Part shown: one piece after another, positions 16,001 through 26,015 of the stretch | Numbering within the stretch: position 1 is the first letter of the stretch | Layout of the letters: each line of letters starts with the position of its first letter | Assembly (NCBI GenBank): GCA_016711345.1 | Contig: JADJTD010000001.1 | Coordinates: 1,178,001-1,242,000 of the forward strand | Direction of reading: 5' to 3' | From: Chloracidobacterium sp. | GTDB taxonomy: Bacteria > Acidobacteriota > Blastocatellia > Pyrinomonadales > Pyrinomonadaceae | DNA: 64,000 nucleotides | Position numbers and translations under genes: made by a program | Notes under the pieces: model-generated | Seen by the model: the letters and a program-made list of their open reading frames with translations, nothing else | The model's database searches: none | What the model was told of the DNA's origin: nothing

Positions 16001-19000
16001 ATGTTTTTCTCACGGTCGCTGAATGTTGTTATCACTTCGATCCTGATCACTATCGCAGTAGTGGCTGTAAACGCCAATTGGGGCAGCGGATCTGGCTTTA
16101 ACCTGTTCGCTGCGACCGATGTTCCAACGAGCGAGAGTCAAGATATAACGGGAAATGACGTGCCGGATGGGTTGTCGCGGTCAGATTGGGACGGCATTCG
16201 CGCGGCTTATGAGGCGGGCCGCCCCCTCGACATTACAGCCATTGGCCAGGAGGCATATCTAAAGCCCGCCTCGTTCGCCACTGCACAGTCGGGTGCTCAG
16301 TTCGGCTACTCGGTGGCCGTCTCGGGCGACACGGCGGTGGTCGGAGCCTTATTTGAGAACAGCTGCAACACGGGCGTGAACAGCACGCCATTCCAGGGTT
16401 GCAGTGGTGCGGGCGCCGCCTATGTCTTCACGCGCAACGCAGGCGTCTGGACGCAACAGGCCTATTTAAAGCCCGCCGCTGTGGGCACCACGCAGATAAG
16501 TGACCTTTTCGGCTACTCCGTGGCCATCTCGGGCGACACGGTAGTCGTCGGGGCGAACGGCGAGGACAGCGGCACGACGGGCGTGAACAGCACGGCAAAC
16601 GAGGGCGCCAATGGTTCCGGCGCGGCCTATGTGTTTACCCGTTCAGCAGGCGTGTGGACGCAGCAAGCGTATCTTAAGCCCGCCGTCGTCGGTGCCTCGC
16701 AGTTCGGTGACCAATTCGGCGTCTCGGTAGGCGTCTCGGGCGACACGATTGTCGTGGGAGCCTGGCAGGAGGATGGCAGCACGACGGGCGTGAACAGCAC
16801 GCCCAACGACACCGGCGGCACCAACTTCAACTCCGGTGCAGCATACGTCTTCACACGCAGTGCAGGCGCGTGGACGCAGCAGGCCTATCTCAAGCCCGCC
16901 GCCGTCGGCACCACCCAGGAAGTTGACTATTTCGGCCGGTCGGTGGCCGTCTCGGGCGATACGGTGCTCGTCGGAGCTAACGGGGAGGCCAGCGACACGA
17001 CCGGCGTGAACAGCACGCCAAACGAGAGCTCCGCCCTGGCCGGTGCGGCCTACGTCTTCACGAGCAGCGCCGGCGTTTGGACGCAGCAGGCATATCTTAA
17101 ACCCGCCGCCGTCGGCACCACGCAGACAGGTGACAGTTTCGGCTACTCGGTGGCCGTCTCGGGCGATACACTGGTTGTCGGAGCTGTCTCGGAGGACAGC
17201 AGCACGACGGGCGTGAACGGGACGCCAAACGAGAGCTCTACCGATTCCGGAGCGGCTTATGTATTCACACGCAACGCAAGCGTGTGGACGCAGCAGGCCT
17301 ATCTCAAGCCCGCCGCCGTGGGCACCACGCAGGCGGGTGACGGGTTCGGCGTTGCGGTGGCCATCGAGGGCGACACGGTGCTCGTCGGGGCTAGCGCGGA
17401 GGACAGCAACACGACCGGCGTGAACAGCACGCCAAACGAGAGCTCCGCCCTGGCCGGTGCGGCCTACGTCTTCACGAGCAGCGCCGGCATCTGGACGCAG
17501 CAGGCTTATTTAAAGCCAGCCGCCGTCGGCGCTACGCAGTCAAATGACCGTTTTGGCGGATCGGTGGCGGTCGATGGCGACACAGTAATCGTCGGGGCTT
17601 ACGGGGAGGACAGCAACACGACAGGGGTGAACTCCACGCCCAACGAGAGTTCCGGCGCTGCCGGCGCGGCTTACGTCTTATCCGGACTTGGGCCGGCATC
17701 ACCGACCCCAACGGATACGCCGACAAGCACGCCTACGAATACTCCAACTCACACGGCGACGAACACTCAGACGGCAACATCTACTGCTACGGATACACCG
17801 ACCCCAACTGCTACAGAAACATTTACTCCGACAGCAACGGCAACAGAAACTTTTACTCCGACGGCAACGGCAACGGAGACGTTCACGCCGACCTCAACCT
17901 CAACCGAGACAACCACACCGACAGCGACGGGAACTCCCAGTGCGACCGCATCATTTACTCCAACTCCCGGAAACTGTGTCACTGCCCCCGCTAATCTCGT
18001 TGGATGGTGGCGTGGTGAGGGAAGCGGCGAGTGATGTTTTAAACCTGAACGACGGTACCACTCAAGGAGGTGTGACTTACGAAAGCGGTATAGTTGGACA
18101 AGCGTTTGCGTTTGACGGCACCGGAGAGGTCGTTGTTCCAAACCATCCCAGCCTTAACGTGCAACAGTTGACTTTCGATGCGTGGGTTTATCCGACCAGT
18201 TACGGTAACGGTTCGGTGTTCATTTTGAGCAAATCTGATAGCCCGCTTACCTGGACAATTCAATACGAGTTTGCACTCTCGTCTAACGTTAATTCGATCC
18301 CGAACGGAAATCTGGTCTTCAATTTGGTTAGCCCGAATCAGCACCGCTTGAACGGGCTCCCGGACGACGGCGGAGGTTGGGTCGATTCGGGCGGAGCCGT
18401 ACCGCTAAATACCTGGACACATGTGGCCCTAACCTTCGACGGCAGCACGGCAAAGACCTTTGTTAATGGCAGTTTGACCAGGACTGTCAACGGTCTCAGC
18501 GGAAGTATAAACACTACTACGGAAACCTTTAAGATAGGTTCGGGAGGTCTTGGTTCAAACAAGTTCCTTGGAAAAATTGACGAAGTAGATGTATTTAATC
18601 GAGCCTTGTCCGAAGCGGAGATTCAAGCGATTTTCGATGCGGGAACGCAGGGAAAGTGTTTGTCACCTGCGATAAGGGGAGCCGTTACCTACGGCAATCC
18701 GGCATCTCCGACGACGAAGTTCATCTCGAATGTGACGGTATCAAGTACGGTTGGTTCGCCGAGCCTCTCGACGACGACAGCGGCTCCGGGCGGAACGGCG
18801 GGGCAATACACACTTATAGGTTTTGGTGCCGGATCTTATACAGTCTCACTCGCAAAAACAACGGGCCAGAACGGCATATCGTCGGGCGATGCGGCGAGGG
18901 TTGCACAGCATGTAGCCGGAACATCGTTTATCACCAGTGACCGACAGAAGATCGCTGCGGACGTTACCAACAACGGTGCACTGTCGTCAACCGACGCTGC

Positions 19001-19697
19001 ACAGATCGCAAGGTTTGTATCGGGGCTTGGGCCTCCGATCGGACTTACAGGGCAGTGGAGATTCTTTGTTCCTGACCCGGGATTCCCAACGTTCCCGATA
19101 GGCCCGTCGCCGCAGACACGAATCTATGATCCTGTTGCCGGAAATATCACCGGTCAGGATTACATCGGTATTCTGGTCGGAGAGGTCACCGGAAACTGGA
19201 ACCCGACAGCCGCGAGACCGGCGGGAACAGTGAACGGTGGACAGTGGGCGGTGGACAGAGATCTGAATGCGGAATGCGGAGTGGGGAATGCGGAATGTAA
19301 GGCGGTGACCGTTGATCTGCCGCAATTAGTGTCGTCTGCTGACAAAGAGATCGTTGTGCCGGTGAATGTGCAAGGCATCGCGGATAAGGGAGTGATCTCT
19401 TATGAGTTTGATCTTAGGTATGATCCTTCGGTGATGCAGCCGGTTGGTGATGGGGTTGATGTGAATGGGACGGTTAGTCGCGGGCTTTCGGTTGTGACGA
19501 ATGCGGCTGAGCCGGGGCTCTTGAGGGTCGTTGTTTATGGGGCTTATCCGATAGATGGCGACGGTTTGTTGTTGAATCTAAGGTTTACTGCGGTTGGTGA
19601 ATCGGGTTCGGTGTCGCCGATCTCGTTTGAGCGGATAATGTTTAATGAGGGTGAGGCGCGGGTGACGATCACTGACGGAAAGATTGAACTGTTCTAA
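16001..19697 (+). CDS. Secreted FG-GAP / LamG / dockerin / cohesin-like protein, frameshifted
   Basis: A secreted multidomain protein split over two frames. Frame one gives a signal peptide, then seven nearly identical repeats of about 65 residues (QQAYLKPAAVGTTQ, FGYSVAVSGDTVVVGA, GAAYVFTRSAGVWT), a Thr/Pro linker, and the start of a LamG domain (APANLVGWWRGEGSGE) before a stop at 18034. One base over, the frame continues the same LamG domain (SDVLNLNDGTTQGGVTYES), then a dockerin-like domain (DRQKIAADVTNNGALSSTDA) and a C-terminal cohesin-like domain ending in TDGKIELF. Dropping one base near 18022-18030 restores about 1231 residues. The ATG at 16001 is chosen because aaaggag lies 8 bases upstream and a signal peptide follows; an in-frame ATG at 15965 lacks this. 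The interruption may be real, a phase switch, or a sequencing error. Confidence 0.82.
19225..19297. repeat. Heptanucleotide repeats inside the dockerin-cohesin linker
   Basis: Seven-base units acagtga, acggtgg, acagtgg, gcggtgg and then atgcgga, gtgggga occur in tandem. They are translated as the linker between the dockerin-like and cohesin-like domains (GTVNGGQWAVDRDLNAECGV). The paralogous gene carries a similar tract at the same domain boundary. Confidence 0.75.
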
Positions 19698-19708
19698 CTT
19701 AAAGCTCG

Positions 19709-19787
19709 ATGCAGAAGCCCGCGCGTGAGCGAGGGCTTAACATTCATGTTGAGTGTTAAGCCCTTACTAACGTGCGGGCTTCTGCAT
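19709..19787. repeat. REP pair (inverted) after the FG-GAP surface gene
   Basis: The 79-bp block begins with atgcagaagcccgc and ends with its exact complement gcgggcttctgcat. Internal arms gggcttaacattca and tgttaagccc also pair. The same pair with almost the same flanks lies after the paralogous gene at 43862-43938. A half-REP (gtgcgggcttttgcat) follows at 19823-19838 and abuts the oppF stop codon. Sequence matches the REPs that flank the RAYT gene near 32 kb. Confidence 0.88.
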
Positions 19788-19838
19788 AAGAACCCAGTCG
19801 CTACGGCTCCTGGTTCTGACGGGTGCGGGCTTTTGCAT

Positions 19839-20882
19839 CTAGCGTGTGACGTTGAAGGCTCCATGGTTTGCGTCGGCGTTTTCTTTGATGTTTGGATGCT
19901 CAGGGCTGATGCGGATGCAGGCGGCGAAGTGTTTGGGTTTTATCTCGACTAGTTGTGGAACGGTCGTGCTGCATTCGGGGATCGCGAATTGGCAGCGGGT
20001 GTGGAAATGGCAGCCGGTTGGCGGATTGATCGGTGACGGAACGTCGCCTTTCAAAATGATGCGTTCGCGTTTTGATTCGATCTCGGGGTCGGGGACTGGC
20101 ACGGCGGAGATGAGGGCCTGTGTGTAGGGCATCAGCGGATCGCGGTAAATTTCTTTGCCGTCGGCGAGTTCGACGATGCGGCCGAGATACATCACGGCGA
20201 CGCGGTCGGAAAGATGGCGAACGGCACGCAGATCGTGCGAAATGAAAAGATACGTCAGATTCTTTTCGGCCTGAAGGCGTTCCATCAGGTTCATTATCTG
20301 TGCCTGGATCGAAACGTCGAGAGCCGAGATCGGTTCGTCGGCGACGATAAAGGACGGGTCAACTGCCAATGCACGCGCGATGCCTATACGCTGGCGCTGG
20401 CCGCCGGAAAACTCGTGCGGGTAACGCTTTACAAAGCGGCGGCTGAGGCCGACCGTCTCCATCAATTCCTGCACATGCGATTCGACTGACTTCCCTTTTG
20501 CAAGGCCAAAAGTGCGGATCGGTTCGCCGATAATGTTGCCGACGGTCATTCGCGGATTTAGCGAAGCGTACGGATCTTGGAAGATCATCTGCAGATGCTT
20601 TCGCTGGTCGCGCATTGCCGATTGAGGCAGATGTGCAAGGTCCTTGCCGTTGTAAAATACTTTGCCGCCGGTTGGTTCGGTAAGTCTAAGAATCGCTTTG
20701 CCAAGAGTCGATTTGCCGCAGCCGGATTCGCCAACGAGACCGAGCGTTTCGCCTTTCTTGATATCGAGCGATACACCGTCAACCGCTTTTACAGTTTTGG
20801 CCGCACTAAACAGCCCGCCGCCGGAGCGGTAATGAACTTTTAGATCTTGGAGAGAGATCAGGTTGTTTTCGTTTTCTTCCAT
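19839..20882 (-). CDS. oppF: Oligopeptide ABC transporter ATP-binding protein (OppF-type)
   Basis: One of the two ATPases that power peptide import. Seen: Walker A GESGCGKST near residue 53, Q-loop MIFQDPYASLNPR, ABC signature FSGGQRQRIGIARAL, Walker B FIVADEPISALDV, and the oligopeptide-transporter C-terminal region with the Cys cluster CHFHTRCQFAIPEC. The length of 347 residues is typical. It is the last gene of the oppABCDF run, 66 bp after oppD across a repeat. OppF versus DppF cannot be decided from sequence. The gene ends directly at a half-REP. Confidence 0.93.
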   Translation of the reverse strand: MEENENNLISLQDLKVHYRSGGGLFSAAKTVKAVDGVSLDIKKGETLGLVGESGCGKSTLGKAILRLTEPTGGKVFYNGKDLAHLPQSAMRDQRKHLQMIFQDPYASLNPRMTVGNIIGEPIRTFGLAKGKSVESHVQELMETVGLSRRFVKRYPHEFSGGQRQRIGIARALAVDPSFIVADEPISALDVSIQAQIMNLMERLQAEKNLTYLFISHDLRAVRHLSDRVAVMYLGRIVELADGKEIYRDPLMPYTQALISAVPVPDPEIESKRERIILKGDVPSPINPPTGCHFHTRCQFAIPECSTTVPQLVEIKPKHFAACIRISPEHPNIKENADANHGAFNVTR

Positions 20883-20883
20883 T

Positions 20884-20970
20884 TATTTCACCACAGAGAC
20901 ACAGAGAGCACAGAGCATAAAGAATCTGTGTTTATCTGGAATCTGTGTTTATCTGCGTACATCTGCGGCC
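20884..20970. repeat. cacagag / aatctgtg repeat between oppF and oppD
   Basis: Short cacagaga units (accacagagacacagagagc) followed by two direct copies of aatctgtgtttatctg. The repeat runs into the last codons of oppD, whose tail ADVRR is encoded by it. A related cacagag hairpin occurs at 31285-31375. Confidence 0.7.
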
Positions 20971-21983
20971 AATTTCTCTTTCTTCGATTCGGCAAAAACG
21001 TCGCTCGCAAAATGACAGAGCGAATGATGGCCTTCGTTTATCTGAACGAACGGCGGAAATTCGCGGCGGCACAGATCTTCGGCGCGTTCGCACCGCTCGG
21101 CAAACGGACAACCCAGCGGCAGGTGCGCAACGTCCGGCGGCAATCCGGGAATTTGATATAGTTCTTTCCCTTGTTCGTGCGCCGGGTCAGGGACACTTTT
21201 TAGCAAACCCTTTGTATATGGATTTGCAGGTGTTGCGAAAAGTTCGCGCGTCGGAGCCTGTTCAAAAACCTTGCCGGCATACATCACAATTATCTTGTCG
21301 GTCATTCCGGCAACAACGCCGAGGTCGTGCGTAATTAGTATGACGCTCGTGCCCATCCGCGATCTTAGATCTTTGATAAGTTCGAGTATCTGCGCCTGAA
21401 TAGTTACATCGAGCGCCGTTGTCGGCTCATCCGCGATCAGTAATTCGGGATCGCAGCTGAGCGCCATCGCGATCATCACACGCTGGCGCATACCACCGGA
21501 AAATTCGTGCGGATAACTGTTGATCCGCTCTTCGGCGTCGGAGATGCCGACCGTTTGCAGCATTTTGATCGCATGCGCTCGCGCCTGTTTCTTGTCGTGA
21601 CCGAGATGAAGCCGCGTGACCTCCATCAACTGCGTCGAGATCTTTAGAAATGGGTTGAGCGATGTCATCGGGTCCTGAAAGATCATCGCCATCCGCTTGC
21701 CGCGTATCTTTCGCACTTCGTCGATAGGAAGGCCAAGCACATCGATCCCGTCAAACACGATCTTGCCGCCCGCGATCTTTCCCGGCGGCTCAGGAATAAG
21801 CCTCATCACCGAAAGATTGGTCACCGACTTACCACTGCCCGACTCACCGACAATGCCCAGCGTCTCTCCCTTTTTCAGCTCAAACGTGATGCCGTCAACC
21901 GCCTTAACAACGCCGTCCTCGGTCATGAAATAGGTCTTCAGATCGTTGACGGATAAAATTGTGCCGTTCTGTTCGCTCATCAA
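20949..21983 (-). CDS. oppD: Oligopeptide ABC transporter ATP-binding protein (OppD-type)
   Basis: The partner ATPase of the peptide importer. Seen: Walker A GESGSGKSV near residue 46, Q-loop MIFQDPMTSLNPF, signature FSGGMRQRVMIAMAL, Walker B LLIADEPTTALDV, H-loop ILITHDLGVV, and the family C-terminal Cys motif CPFAERCERAEDLCR, which in some homologues holds an iron-sulphur cluster. Length 344 residues. The gene abuts oppC with no gap. The final residues come from a dispersed repeat, so the tail is not conserved sequence. Confidence 0.93.
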   Translation of the reverse strand: MMSEQNGTILSVNDLKTYFMTEDGVVKAVDGITFELKKGETLGIVGESGSGKSVTNLSVMRLIPEPPGKIAGGKIVFDGIDVLGLPIDEVRKIRGKRMAMIFQDPMTSLNPFLKISTQLMEVTRLHLGHDKKQARAHAIKMLQTVGISDAEERINSYPHEFSGGMRQRVMIAMALSCDPELLIADEPTTALDVTIQAQILELIKDLRSRMGTSVILITHDLGVVAGMTDKIIVMYAGKVFEQAPTRELFATPANPYTKGLLKSVPDPAHEQGKELYQIPGLPPDVAHLPLGCPFAERCERAEDLCRREFPPFVQINEGHHSLCHFASDVFAESKKEKLAADVRR

Positions 21984-22946
21984 TTAGAATTTTCGCGTCT
22001 GCGGATCCAACGCGTCTCGCAAACCATCACCAAGAAAATTAAGTGAAAATAACGTCAATGCCATCGTCAAACCGGGGAACAAAAGTTGCCAAGGGAATAT
22101 CGCAATGTTCTTCACACCGTCAGCAGCGAGGCTTCCCCACGAAGCAAATGGAGCCTGAACACCAAGCCCAAGATACGAGAGAAATGCCTCGGTCAGCATA
22201 ACACTCGGCACGGTGAGTGTTGCGTAAACTATCACCGGCCCAAGAGCATTCGGAATGAGATGACGGAAAATAATTCCAATGGTCGAAACGCCCGTCGCCT
22301 TTGCTGCCATTACAAATTCCTGATTTTTGAGACTCAATATCTGACCGCGAACTACGCGTGCCATCGTCAACCACGAAACGAGTCCGAGTGCAAAAAACAA
22401 TAAAAATATCTGGCTCAAACCTTGATTTCCCGCTCCGCCCAAAGTGGACGAGATCCACTGTATCCAAGCCGGCGTGCTTGGCCCGCCGAATACAGAAAGC
22501 AAAACGATCACGATCAATATATAAGGAATGGAATAGAGAATATCGACGATGCGCATCATTAAGTTGTCGATGCGACCGCCGAGATAACCGGCGGTTGCTC
22601 CGTAAGATACGCCGATGATAAGCGAAACGGTTGTCGAAATAACACCGACCATTAGCGAGATGCGTCCGCCCTGCAGCACACGTGCAAAAATATCGCGCCC
22701 GGCATCGTCCGTTCCCATAAGGTGCTGCAGCGAAGGCGGCATTGCCTTAACTAACGACCTGTCGGTCGGGATCATGTCAAAGGTGTATCCTGTTGTCCAG
22801 TAAATTATAGCGGGGCCGATGATAACCGCGACGACCATGATCGCAAGAACGACCATGCCCACGACAGCGAGTTTGTTTCGCAAAAGGCGCTTCCACGCAT
22901 CGCGCCACAGCGAACTCCCTTTAACTATTTCTACATTCTCCGCCAT
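21984..22946 (-). CDS. oppC: Oligopeptide ABC transporter permease (OppC-type)
   Basis: Inner-membrane permease of the peptide importer. Seen: an N-terminal cytoplasmic region with the OppC_N pattern (LWRDAWKRLLRNKLAVVGMV), the LMGTDDAGRDIFARVLQGG region typical of OppC/DppC, about six hydrophobic helices, and the EAA loop FVMAAKATGVSTIGIIFRHL that docks on the ATPases. Length 320 residues. It lies 6 bp after oppB and directly before oppD. Opp and Dpp permeases cannot be told apart from sequence alone. Confidence 0.93.
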   Translation of the reverse strand: MAENVEIVKGSSLWRDAWKRLLRNKLAVVGMVVLAIMVVAVIIGPAIIYWTTGYTFDMIPTDRSLVKAMPPSLQHLMGTDDAGRDIFARVLQGGRISLMVGVISTTVSLIIGVSYGATAGYLGGRIDNLMMRIVDILYSIPYILIVIVLLSVFGGPSTPAWIQWISSTLGGAGNQGLSQIFLLFFALGLVSWLTMARVVRGQILSLKNQEFVMAAKATGVSTIGIIFRHLIPNALGPVIVYATLTVPSVMLTEAFLSYLGLGVQAPFASWGSLAADGVKNIAIFPWQLLFPGLTMALTLFSLNFLGDGLRDALDPQTRKF

Positions 22947-22952
22947 AGAAAT

Positions 22953-23870
22953 TTACTCGTAACGAATACGCGGATCTAAAAATCCGTAGCTGATATCGAC
23001 GATCAGATTAAATATCATTATCAGGATCGAAAGAAACGCAACGATGCCGAGCGTCAGCGGTTCGTCGCGATTGAGCACCGACTGGATAAAAATATTACCG
23101 AGCCCGGGAATCGCAAAAACTTTTTCCACGACAACTGTTCCGGCGAGCAATGCTGCAAGAGCGGGGCCGGTGAACGAGATCACGGGAATCAAACCGCCGC
23201 GGATTGCATGACGAAACAAAACAGTCTTCTCGTCCAACCCTTTTGCTCTGGCCGTGCGGATAAAATCAGAACGCATCACTTCGAGCATTCCGGCCCGCGT
23301 CAGCCGCGCGATGTAGGCCGCATAGATCGCGGCAAGTGAACAAACCGGCAGCACGAGCGATTCGATCCCGCCCCATCGCGCAGGCGGAAACCAATACAAC
23401 CAGAAACCAAAAATGAGCACGAGAATAGGCCCGAGAACAAAATTCGGGACTGACAGCCCAAGCATTGCTAACGACATCGATCCGTAATCAAATGCCGAAT
23501 TCTGCTTTAATGCGGCAACCGTTCCAGCGGTCAATCCGATTGCGAGAGCGAGTAGATAACCAAGCAGGCCGATCGTCGCCGAATAGGGTAAGTGCCGCTT
23601 TATAATTTCGTTTACTGATTGCCCTTGATACTTAACCGAGTCGCCAAAATCGCCACGAACGATATTCGACATCATCATGCCGTATTGCTGATACCACGGC
23701 AGATCGAGGCCATACTTTTTTCGAATGTTTGCTTCGACAGCAGCAGGCAGTTTCTTTTCGCTTGTATAAAAATTGCCGGGTGCGAGCCTGATCAAGCCCC
23801 ACGTCAGCGTTACGACGAGCAACGCCATTGGGATGATTATCAGTAATCTGCGAATGATGAAACTCAGCAT
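22953..23870 (-). CDS. oppB: Oligopeptide ABC transporter permease (OppB-type)
   Basis: The other half of the membrane channel for peptide import. Seen: the first helix with FIIRRLLIIIPMALLVVTL, the OppB periplasmic loop (NFYTSEKKLPAAVEANIRKK, GLDLPWYQQYG), about six transmembrane helices and the EAA loop DFIRTARAKGLDEKTVLFRH. The length of 305 residues is normal. It is separated by 4 bp from the binding-protein gene and by 6 bp from oppC, so the cluster is one transcript. Confidence 0.93.
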   Translation of the reverse strand: MLSFIIRRLLIIIPMALLVVTLTWGLIRLAPGNFYTSEKKLPAAVEANIRKKYGLDLPWYQQYGMMMSNIVRGDFGDSVKYQGQSVNEIIKRHLPYSATIGLLGYLLALAIGLTAGTVAALKQNSAFDYGSMSLAMLGLSVPNFVLGPILVLIFGFWLYWFPPARWGGIESLVLPVCSLAAIYAAYIARLTRAGMLEVMRSDFIRTARAKGLDEKTVLFRHAIRGGLIPVISFTGPALAALLAGTVVVEKVFAIPGLGNIFIQSVLNRDEPLTLGIVAFLSILIMIFNLIVDISYGFLDPRIRYE

Positions 23871-23874
23871 CTAT

Positions 23875-25914
23875 TTATTTTGCGACTGCCTTTTGCGTGC
23901 TTTCAAGATCCTGCAATTGTTTTTCAAACTGCGGATCGGGAATCGTCATTATACTTGCAACGTTCTTATCCCAATTCGTCGGATCGCGCTCAATATAAAC
24001 AAATTTCCAAGCTATTAACGTGCCGGGATTTGGATACATTCCCTTGACGTAAGGCTTTTTCATCCAGTTTGTCGCATTGACCGTGAGCGGGATCATCGGC
24101 AATTGCTCCATCAAATATTCCTCGGCACGCGCCAAAATTTCCAACCGTTTTTCAGGGTCAAGTTCGCGGTTTGCATCGTCGAGCATCTTGTCGTATTTCG
24201 TTTCGTGAAATCCCGAACCGCCTTCATTTTCCTCGCCGTACTGAAGCCCAAGAAAAGTGTACGGGTCCATGTAATCGCCCGACCACAGGAACTGCGCAAA
24301 CCCTTCGTACTGCAGCGATTTGAAGTAAGGCAGATAGGTCTTAAACTCCATCGTCTTGAGCGGGATCGTTATGCCGAGATTCTGCTTCCACTGTGCCTGA
24401 ACAAATTCGGCGATCGCCTTATTGTTCTCATTTGTATTGAACGTGATCGAAACTCGGTCGGTCGGAAAACTCGGACACGAGAATGTGTCACCATTCTTCT
24501 GCACCGGAAAACCGGCTTCGCCGAGCAACTTTCGAGCTTCGTCCGCGTTGAACTTATATCTATTCGACCATACGTCGGATGAAACACCTTTTTCGGCACG
24601 TAGTTCTTCGCTAACCTTTGCGGCCGCCTTGTCGTACGCAGGAAAGATTCCTGTCGGAACTTTTCCGTATAAAGGCTGCGTGACTTTACGAAAACTGGAA
24701 ACAGCTTCGCGGTCGAGTCCTAACAAAAACGCCCGTCTGACCTTCACCTGGTCAAACGGCGGCTTTTTCATGTTCATCGAGTAATAAGCAGTCGCAGCCT
24801 CAGGAAAATTCATGTACTCATCCTTGTAGCTGCGCACATCATTTATCCACGATGTCAGAACCGTGTGATTGAGAAATGCATCGATCGATCCTGCCTTGTA
24901 AAGATTTAGAATGGTCGCGTTTTCTTCGAGCGGGTAAAACTCAATGCGGTCAAGGTGCACATTTGCAGCGTCCCAATAATTTGGATCTTTTTCAACAACG
25001 AGTTTGTCGTACGGACGATGTTCCTTTACTCGAAATGCTCCGCAGGTAACGATGTGCTCGGGACGCGACCATTCCTTGCCATATTTTTCAATAGCCTGAC
25101 GCGGCACAAAACGAAAATACTGATGAGCGAGCATGCCGACAAAATACGGCGTGCTTTGCCTTAACGTTATGCGAAGCGTGTAATCGTCGATAGCCTCGAC
25201 GCCGATGTCTTCTGCTTTAACGGGAACAAATTCCGCACCTTCGACTGCAGCTTTTAGCTTCGGATCGGCGTCCAATTGCTTTGAGCGTTTCTTTTCATCG
25301 CCGTCGAGCGTGACACGCGTCGCGTTTACGGCTTTATGAAATTCGGTATCAGGACCAAATGGCAGAACAGCTTTTGACTCACCCTCAACTGCCAGATCGC
25401 TCTCTAGAAGAAACTTGTCGCCCTTTTTCACAAAGACCGCTTCAGCATTGAAGGCCTCGGCATACTTGATCACACCGCCGAGCGCAATCGCAGTTCGTGA
25501 GATCGTCTCGGGAGCAAAACCGCGACGCATACTGTAAACGAAATCACTCGCGGTTATGGGTTTTCCGTCGCTCCATTTTGCATTGTCACGAAGATGAAAA
25601 ATGAATTCGTCAAGATTCGGATTTATCTCCCAGCTTTTTGCGATTGCCGGTATCGGCTGCTGGTCCTTTGGGCCGTATTCGACAAGACCATCGTAAAGCG
25701 CCATAAATATGCGAGCTTCCGGCTGGCCGTCGGGAAGCTGTGGGTCGAGCGTTTCCGGCTCTGAGCCACTCACGTAGCGAAGGACCTTATCTTTAGGCGC
25801 AACAGTCTTTCCAAAATATCGGCTGCCTGCAGACGATGAACACCCCGCAAGAACCGAGCTTAAGACGAAAAAAGCGGCAAGCATTTGAGATCGGCGGAAT
25901 CTTGTTGCGGCCAT
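23875..25914 (-). CDS. oppA: Peptide-binding lipoprotein (SBP family 5, OppA-type)
   Basis: Captures peptides outside the inner membrane and delivers them to OppBC. Seen: a lipoprotein signal with lipobox LAGC near residue 25; family-5 motifs LRYVSGSEPETLDPQLPDG, IPAIAKSWEINPN and WSDGKPITASDFVYSMRRG; and the late motif RRAFLLGLDREAV. At 679 residues it is longer than E. coli OppA (about 543) because of an insertion near residues 150-210 rich in Lys and Asp. It heads the oppABCDF operon and follows a second, divergent binding-protein gene by about 100 bp on the same strand. Confidence 0.92.
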   Translation of the reverse strand: MAATRFRRSQMLAAFFVLSSVLAGCSSSAGSRYFGKTVAPKDKVLRYVSGSEPETLDPQLPDGQPEARIFMALYDGLVEYGPKDQQPIPAIAKSWEINPNLDEFIFHLRDNAKWSDGKPITASDFVYSMRRGFAPETISRTAIALGGVIKYAEAFNAEAVFVKKGDKFLLESDLAVEGESKAVLPFGPDTEFHKAVNATRVTLDGDEKKRSKQLDADPKLKAAVEGAEFVPVKAEDIGVEAIDDYTLRITLRQSTPYFVGMLAHQYFRFVPRQAIEKYGKEWSRPEHIVTCGAFRVKEHRPYDKLVVEKDPNYWDAANVHLDRIEFYPLEENATILNLYKAGSIDAFLNHTVLTSWINDVRSYKDEYMNFPEAATAYYSMNMKKPPFDQVKVRRAFLLGLDREAVSSFRKVTQPLYGKVPTGIFPAYDKAAAKVSEELRAEKGVSSDVWSNRYKFNADEARKLLGEAGFPVQKNGDTFSCPSFPTDRVSITFNTNENNKAIAEFVQAQWKQNLGITIPLKTMEFKTYLPYFKSLQYEGFAQFLWSGDYMDPYTFLGLQYGEENEGGSGFHETKYDKMLDDANRELDPEKRLEILARAEEYLMEQLPMIPLTVNATNWMKKPYVKGMYPNPGTLIAWKFVYIERDPTNWDKNVASIMTIPDPQFEKQLQDLESTQKAVAK

Positions 25915-26015
25915 ACTTTAAACTCCAAAAAAGATTGCGGGCTTGGACACCTAACGCTTACGCATTCGAGAGCGTGTAAAAAAGTTAATGCGAATCAGGA
26001 AATAATGCAAACCGT

